Positions 7,508 to 10,184 of a stretch of DNA of 10,184 nt are shown here, one piece after another. The notes below the pieces were generated by a model. That model did no database searches, was not told the DNA's origin, and saw only the letters and a program-made list of their open reading frames with translations. The stretch spans positions 1 through 10,184 of the forward strand of contig CAAFWU010000020.1 in NCBI GenBank assembly GCA_900766825.1, read 5' to 3'. Position numbers and translations under genes: made by a program. This stretch comes from Bacteroidales bacterium. GTDB lineage: Bacteria; Bacteroidota; Bacteroidia; Bacteroidales; Marinilabiliaceae. The stretch's first letter is position 1. Every line of letters begins with the position of its first letter.

Positions 7508-8089
7508 GTGGACGATAACGGTCTCTATATGGCTTCTAATGGCTACGAGAATCTTGGTTCCATCTTCCCCGACTTTACGGGTGGCTTTACCAACTCGTTC
7601 AAACTCTGGCGCTTCGATGCTTCAATCCTCTTCGATTTCAGTAAGGGTGGTCACTGGTTCTCTACTTCATATATGTGGGGTATGTATGCTGGTATGCTCG
7701 AGGAGACTGCGGCTAACAACATCCGTGAAGATGGTCTGATTGTCGATGGCTATAAGCAAGATGGCACCCCAAATGACATTGTGGTTTCGGCTCTCGACTA
7801 TTGCGAGAATTTCTACTACGGCCCTGCTGCTCAGAGCGTTTTCAAGAGCGACTATATCAAACTTCGCGAGGTAACTCTCGGCTACAATTTCCCATTCTCT
7901 GCCGACAAGAATTTCATCCATTCGCTCCGCCTCTCTGCCTATGGTCGCAACCTTGCCATGTGGGGTCCCGACACGAAACATTGGGATCCTGAGGCTGCAG
8001 TAACTGGTTCGGGCAACGTGCAGGGCATCGAGGGCGCTGCTCTCCCCAGTTTGGCCAACTTTGGCTTCACGGTGTCTTTGAAATTCTAA
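7508..8089 (+). pseudogene. C-terminal 193 residues of the same SusC-family transporter, cut off by the TAG
   Basis: This frame starts at the base after the TAG and is in phase with the upstream part. Its sequence is typical SusC C-terminus: SIFPDFTGGFTNSF, then barrel strands such as FDASILFDFSKGG, YIKLREVTLGYNF, LRLSAYGRNLAMWG, and a final FTVSLKF ending in the aromatic residue that the barrel-assembly machinery recognises. It has no signal peptide, plug or own promoter. A GTG (7508) or ATG (7529) could in principle start translation, but a free barrel fragment made in the cytoplasm has no known use. It is best read as the broken-off end of one gene, rejoined if the TAG is an error or is read through. 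Confidence 0.9.
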
Positions 8090-8122
8090 GTCCTCTAAGT
8101 CCTCTAAGTCCTTTAAGTTTTA
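8087..8122 (+). repeat. 9-bp tandem repeat between susC and susD
   Basis: TAAGTCCTC occurs at 8087-8095 and 8096-8104, then TAAGTCCTT at 8105-8113 and a decayed TAAGTTTTA at 8114-8122. The first unit begins with the susC stop codon TAA, and the tract fills most of the 46-base gap before the susD ATG. Similar short repeats of the TAAGTCC type are, from memory, common in Bacteroidales intergenic DNA. It may affect susD translation or mRNA stability, or be a neutral slippage product. Confidence 0.85.
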
Positions 8123-8135
8123 CAACACAGAGATT

Positions 8136-9698
8136 ATGAAACTGACATATATTATAAGCGGCTTCGCTCTTCTTGCCTCGGCTTGCCTCTCGTCTTGCGA
8201 GGATTTGGAGGACGTCAACGTCTCGCCCAATGCTCCCACTTCTGTCAAGTCTAATATGCTTATGTCGGGCACCGAAAAGTGGATTGCCGACTATGTCTAC
8301 GATGTTTGGTTCTCGGGGCGTCAGTGCCTCCTCTATTCTCAACAGTGGGCTCAGCTCAACTATACCGAGGAGGATCGTTATCAGATTCGCGAAGGTGTAA
8401 ACAATAGCTACTTCAACTGCCTCTATTTGGGTGTAGCAAACCTCAATAGAGTCATTGAACTCAATACCGACCCCGAGACTGCTCCTGCTTCCGCATTGGT
8501 GGGTGCCAACTGTAACCAGATTGCGGCCGCGCGCATCCTTAAGGTTTGGCTTATGGGGCTCATTACCGACACTTGGGGTTCTGTGCCTTACTCCGATGTG
8601 GCCAAACTAGAGAGCGAGGGCGTGCTCTATTGCAAATACGACGACCAAAAAGAGATCTATGCCGACCTCATCAAAGAACTAACCGAGGCGGCTGCTCAAA
8701 TTGATGAGACCCAAGAGGCTTTTACCTCTGGCGATATGATTTTCTCTGGCGATGCCTCGAAGTGGAAAAAGTTAGCTGGCTCCCTCAAATGCCGTCTTGC
8801 TATACATATGAGCAAGGTGGATTCTAATTGGAAAACCTACATTGCCGAGGCCCTCGAGAGTGGCGTTATGGAGAGCAATGACGATGCCGCAATGTTCCAT
8901 TACTCTGCCTCTGGCTCCGACTATTGCAAATTCTACGAAGGATGGTATGTTGACGGTCGCGATGACTTGACCATTAACCGACAACTCACCAATATTCTTC
9001 AGGGTATTCCCGATAAGGTTAATGGTAAAACCCATCCTTGGGAGGGCGTTGTAGATCCCCGTCTTTATGTCTACACAACGCCCGACTATTACTACGGAAA
9101 CTATGATGGCTTCCCCTATGGTGTGCCAACTGGTTTGAGCCCAAATTTTTACTATGTCATTCCCCACTGGTCTTGGCTTTCCCCAAGTTTTCTCGACCCA
9201 GATTTTGCTGTACCCCTTATGACGTATGCCGAGCAAAAATTCATTGAGTGTGAGTACAATGGTTTCGCTTCTGCCGACTATATTGCTGGTGTTGAGGCCT
9301 CTTTGGAATATTGGACGGGTTCAGTCGATGATGAGTATGTTACCAGTGTCTCTGGCAGCGTAAATGCTGAGACTGTTGCCCTTCAAAAATACATAGATCT
9401 CTACCTTAATGGCACAGAGGCTTGGACTGAATATCGCCGCACTGGCTACCCCAACCAGCTCCTCCGTCCAGGCGAGATTGCTGTGGTTTACAACGATGAG
9501 CCTGTCTACTTCAATCCCATCTCCGATACCAAAGGCGACATCATAAGCCGTGTTAAGTATCCTACCAACGAGAGTACTATCAATGGTGCCAATTATGCCG
9601 ACGCAGTCTCGCGCCTCACCGATGGTACCAACAACTACTACTCCAAAATGTTCTATGATGTCAGAACAGGTAGCTACGACCATCCTGACAATAAATAG
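8136..9698 (+). CDS. SusD/RagB-family outer-membrane nutrient-binding lipoprotein (SusD_2 type)
   Basis: The 520-residue product is the surface-exposed partner that sits as a lid on the SusC barrel and captures substrate. The N-terminus is a lipoprotein signal with lipobox LSSC and lipidated Cys21; the following acidic residues (EDLED) resemble the Bacteroidota surface-export signal. Family marks of the SusD_2 branch are NVSPNAPTSV just after the anchor, LLYSQQWAQLNYTEEDRY (about 66-83), DTWGSVPYSD at 145-154, NGTEAWTEYRRTGYP near residue 430, and VKYPTNE with NYADAVSRL near the C-terminus. Length is normal for this branch. It starts 46 bases after the SusC frame ends and is followed by its own terminator, so susC and susD are probably co-transcribed. 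The susC nonsense codon could lower susD expression through polarity. No enzyme gene accompanies the pair, so the ligand is unknown. Confidence 0.96.
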   Translation: MKLTYIISGFALLASACLSSCEDLEDVNVSPNAPTSVKSNMLMSGTEKWIADYVYDVWFSGRQCLLYSQQWAQLNYTEEDRYQIREGVNNSYFNCLYLGVANLNRVIELNTDPETAPASALVGANCNQIAAARILKVWLMGLITDTWGSVPYSDVAKLESEGVLYCKYDDQKEIYADLIKELTEAAAQIDETQEAFTSGDMIFSGDASKWKKLAGSLKCRLAIHMSKVDSNWKTYIAEALESGVMESNDDAAMFHYSASGSDYCKFYEGWYVDGRDDLTINRQLTNILQGIPDKVNGKTHPWEGVVDPRLYVYTTPDYYYGNYDGFPYGVPTGLSPNFYYVIPHWSWLSPSFLDPDFAVPLMTYAEQKFIECEYNGFASADYIAGVEASLEYWTGSVDDEYVTSVSGSVNAETVALQKYIDLYLNGTEAWTEYRRTGYPNQLLRPGEIAVVYNDEPVYFNPISDTKGDIISRVKYPTNESTINGANYADAVSRLTDGTNNYYSKMFYDVRTGSYDHPDNK

Positions 9699-9724
9699 GC
9701 AGTAAGTGTTTCTCTTTTAATTAT

Positions 9725-9779
9725 ATAAACTCTGGTGACCTCAACTGTGTATAGCGGTCGCCAGAGTTTATTTTTTTTG
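9725..9779 (+). terminator. Intrinsic terminator of the susCD operon
   Basis: A 16-bp stem pairs 9725-9740 with 9756-9771 (core AAACTCTGG with CCAGAGTTT, one G-T wobble inside), followed by a run of eight T's. It starts 26 bases after the susD stop and marks the end of the operon, so no further gene of a larger utilisation locus is co-transcribed to the right. Confidence 0.93.
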
Positions 9780-9784
9780 TTTCA

Positions 9785-10042
9785 CGAATCACGATTGTTC
9801 CTTACTTTATCATCGTATAGGCTGTTGCAAAAATAGAAATGTACAATACTCCGTAAATAATGTACTCAAAAGCTTTCTGTTAGATAGGGTAGGGAAGGCT
9901 ATTCTCCTTCTATTATACCTCCTATTCTGTAGCTCCTAACCTCTTGCTTAGCCCAATTTTAGCCCAAATACACTTCAGCCTCCTCATAGAATATCCTCCG
10001 CATTTGCATTTCTCAATCTCCTGTCTATCAAATATATATACA
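9785..10042. other. Intergenic region after susD, no gene seen
   Basis: No credible coding frame is present on either strand. Two small features stand out: GGCTGTTGCAAAA at 9820-9832, which resembles the end of some insertion sequences, and the direct repeat TTAGCCCAA at 9948-9956 and 9959-9967. From about 9900 the plus strand is pyrimidine-rich. Two transcription units converge here: susCD from the left and the minus-strand unit from the right. Confidence 0.55.
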
Positions 10043-10081
10043 ATAAAAAAACCGAAGTTCTTATTTGAAAGAACTTCGGTT
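10043..10081 (-). terminator. Intrinsic terminator of a minus-strand transcript
   Basis: A perfect 13-bp stem pairs 10050-10062 with 10069-10081 across a 6-base loop. Read on the minus strand it ends in a run of T's, the complement of the A run at 10045-10051. It therefore stops a transcript coming from the right edge, even though no protein gene is visible there. Confidence 0.9.
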
Positions 10082-10139
10082 CGTCGTGATACCGGAGGGA
10101 TTCGAACATCCCTCGTTTTACGCTATTTTTCGACTGCTC
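10045..10139 (-). ncRNA. Putative small RNA or tRNA 3' remnant
   Basis: Between a minus-strand -7 element and the strong terminator lie about 95 bases with no open frame. They contain a 7-bp hairpin (10095-10101 with 10108-10114, loop GTTCGA on the minus strand). The stretch GTTCGAATCCCTCC followed by GGTATCA resembles the T-loop and 3' acceptor strand of a tRNA. A complete tRNA is not present: no matching 5' acceptor strand or anticodon arm is visible, and the T-arm has three extra bases. It could be a small RNA, a decayed tRNA, or the tRNA-end copy left by an integrated element. I cannot decide between these. Confidence 0.35.
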
Positions 10140-10144
10140 CTGTT

Positions 10145-10152
10145 CAAATATA
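10145..10152 (-). promoter_or_regulatory. Putative -7 promoter element, minus strand
   Basis: On the minus strand these bases read TATATTTG, the same exact TAnnTTTG match seen in front of the SDR gene. It would start transcription near 10138, about 60-95 bases before the terminator. No good -33 TTTG is visible at the usual distance, so the call rests on the exact -7 match and the arrangement with the terminator. Confidence 0.4.
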
Positions 10153-10184
10153 CGAATTTTTTGCGAGTTATTGTCAGTTTTTGA

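Noticed and set aside
8087..8122. CRISPR-like array
   Set aside because: The units are only 9 bp and directly adjacent with no spacers; it is a simple tandem repeat.
10080..10155. Complete tRNA gene on the minus strand
   Set aside because: Only a T-loop-like and 3'-end-like segment is visible; the T-arm has three extra bases and there is no matching 5' acceptor strand, D-arm or anticodon arm.

Overview
The window looks like chromosomal DNA of a member of the Bacteroidota, most likely an uncultured or gut-type Bacteroidales species. The evidence is a SusC/SusD outer-membrane nutrient-uptake pair, SusD carrying a Bacteroidota-style lipoprotein signal, several exact matches to the Bacteroidota -7 promoter element TAnnTTTG, and the lack of strong Shine-Dalgarno sequences in front of the genes. 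The genus cannot be named from this sequence alone.

Layout, left to right. Bases 1-40 are the 3' end of a 5S rRNA gene, so an rRNA operon ends here, followed by a perfect intrinsic terminator. A C-rich stretch with no convincing gene follows to about 359. A short-chain dehydrogenase/reductase (SDR) gene lies on the minus strand (360-1097). It is divergent from clpB (1254-3845, plus), which encodes the full-length two-ring AAA+ disaggregase. The 156-base gap between them holds one exact TAnnTTTG element facing each way. clpB ends in a strong 16-bp hairpin terminator. About 950 bases of AT-rich DNA without a supportable gene come next, with several short palindromes and a repeated ATGCATAA word. 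Then comes a SusC-type TonB-dependent transporter (4904-8089), a 46-base gap made largely of a 9-bp tandem repeat, and a SusD_2-type surface lipoprotein (8136-9698) with its own terminator. The last 400 bases hold no protein gene. They end in a compact minus-strand unit: an exact -7 element, a hairpin resembling a tRNA T-arm and 3' end, and a strong terminator.

The SusC reading frame is broken by a single in-frame TAG at 7505-7507 (codon 868 of 1061). The frame continues without a gap on the far side and finishes the barrel with the usual C-terminal Phe. This is a recent nonsense mutation, a read-through codon or a base error. General amber reassignment is unlikely, because three neighbouring genes (SDR, clpB, susD) end in TAG. 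If the stop is real, the transporter loses the last fifth of its barrel and the SusD partner is left without a working channel.

The genes look like housekeeping (rRNA, ClpB, SDR) next to a stand-alone SusCD importer with no glycoside hydrolase, protease or regulator in view, so its substrate cannot be inferred. I see no clear new defence or mobile system. The items most worth a second look are the interrupted susC, the minus-strand RNA or tRNA-remnant cassette at the right edge, and the long AT-rich region before susC.
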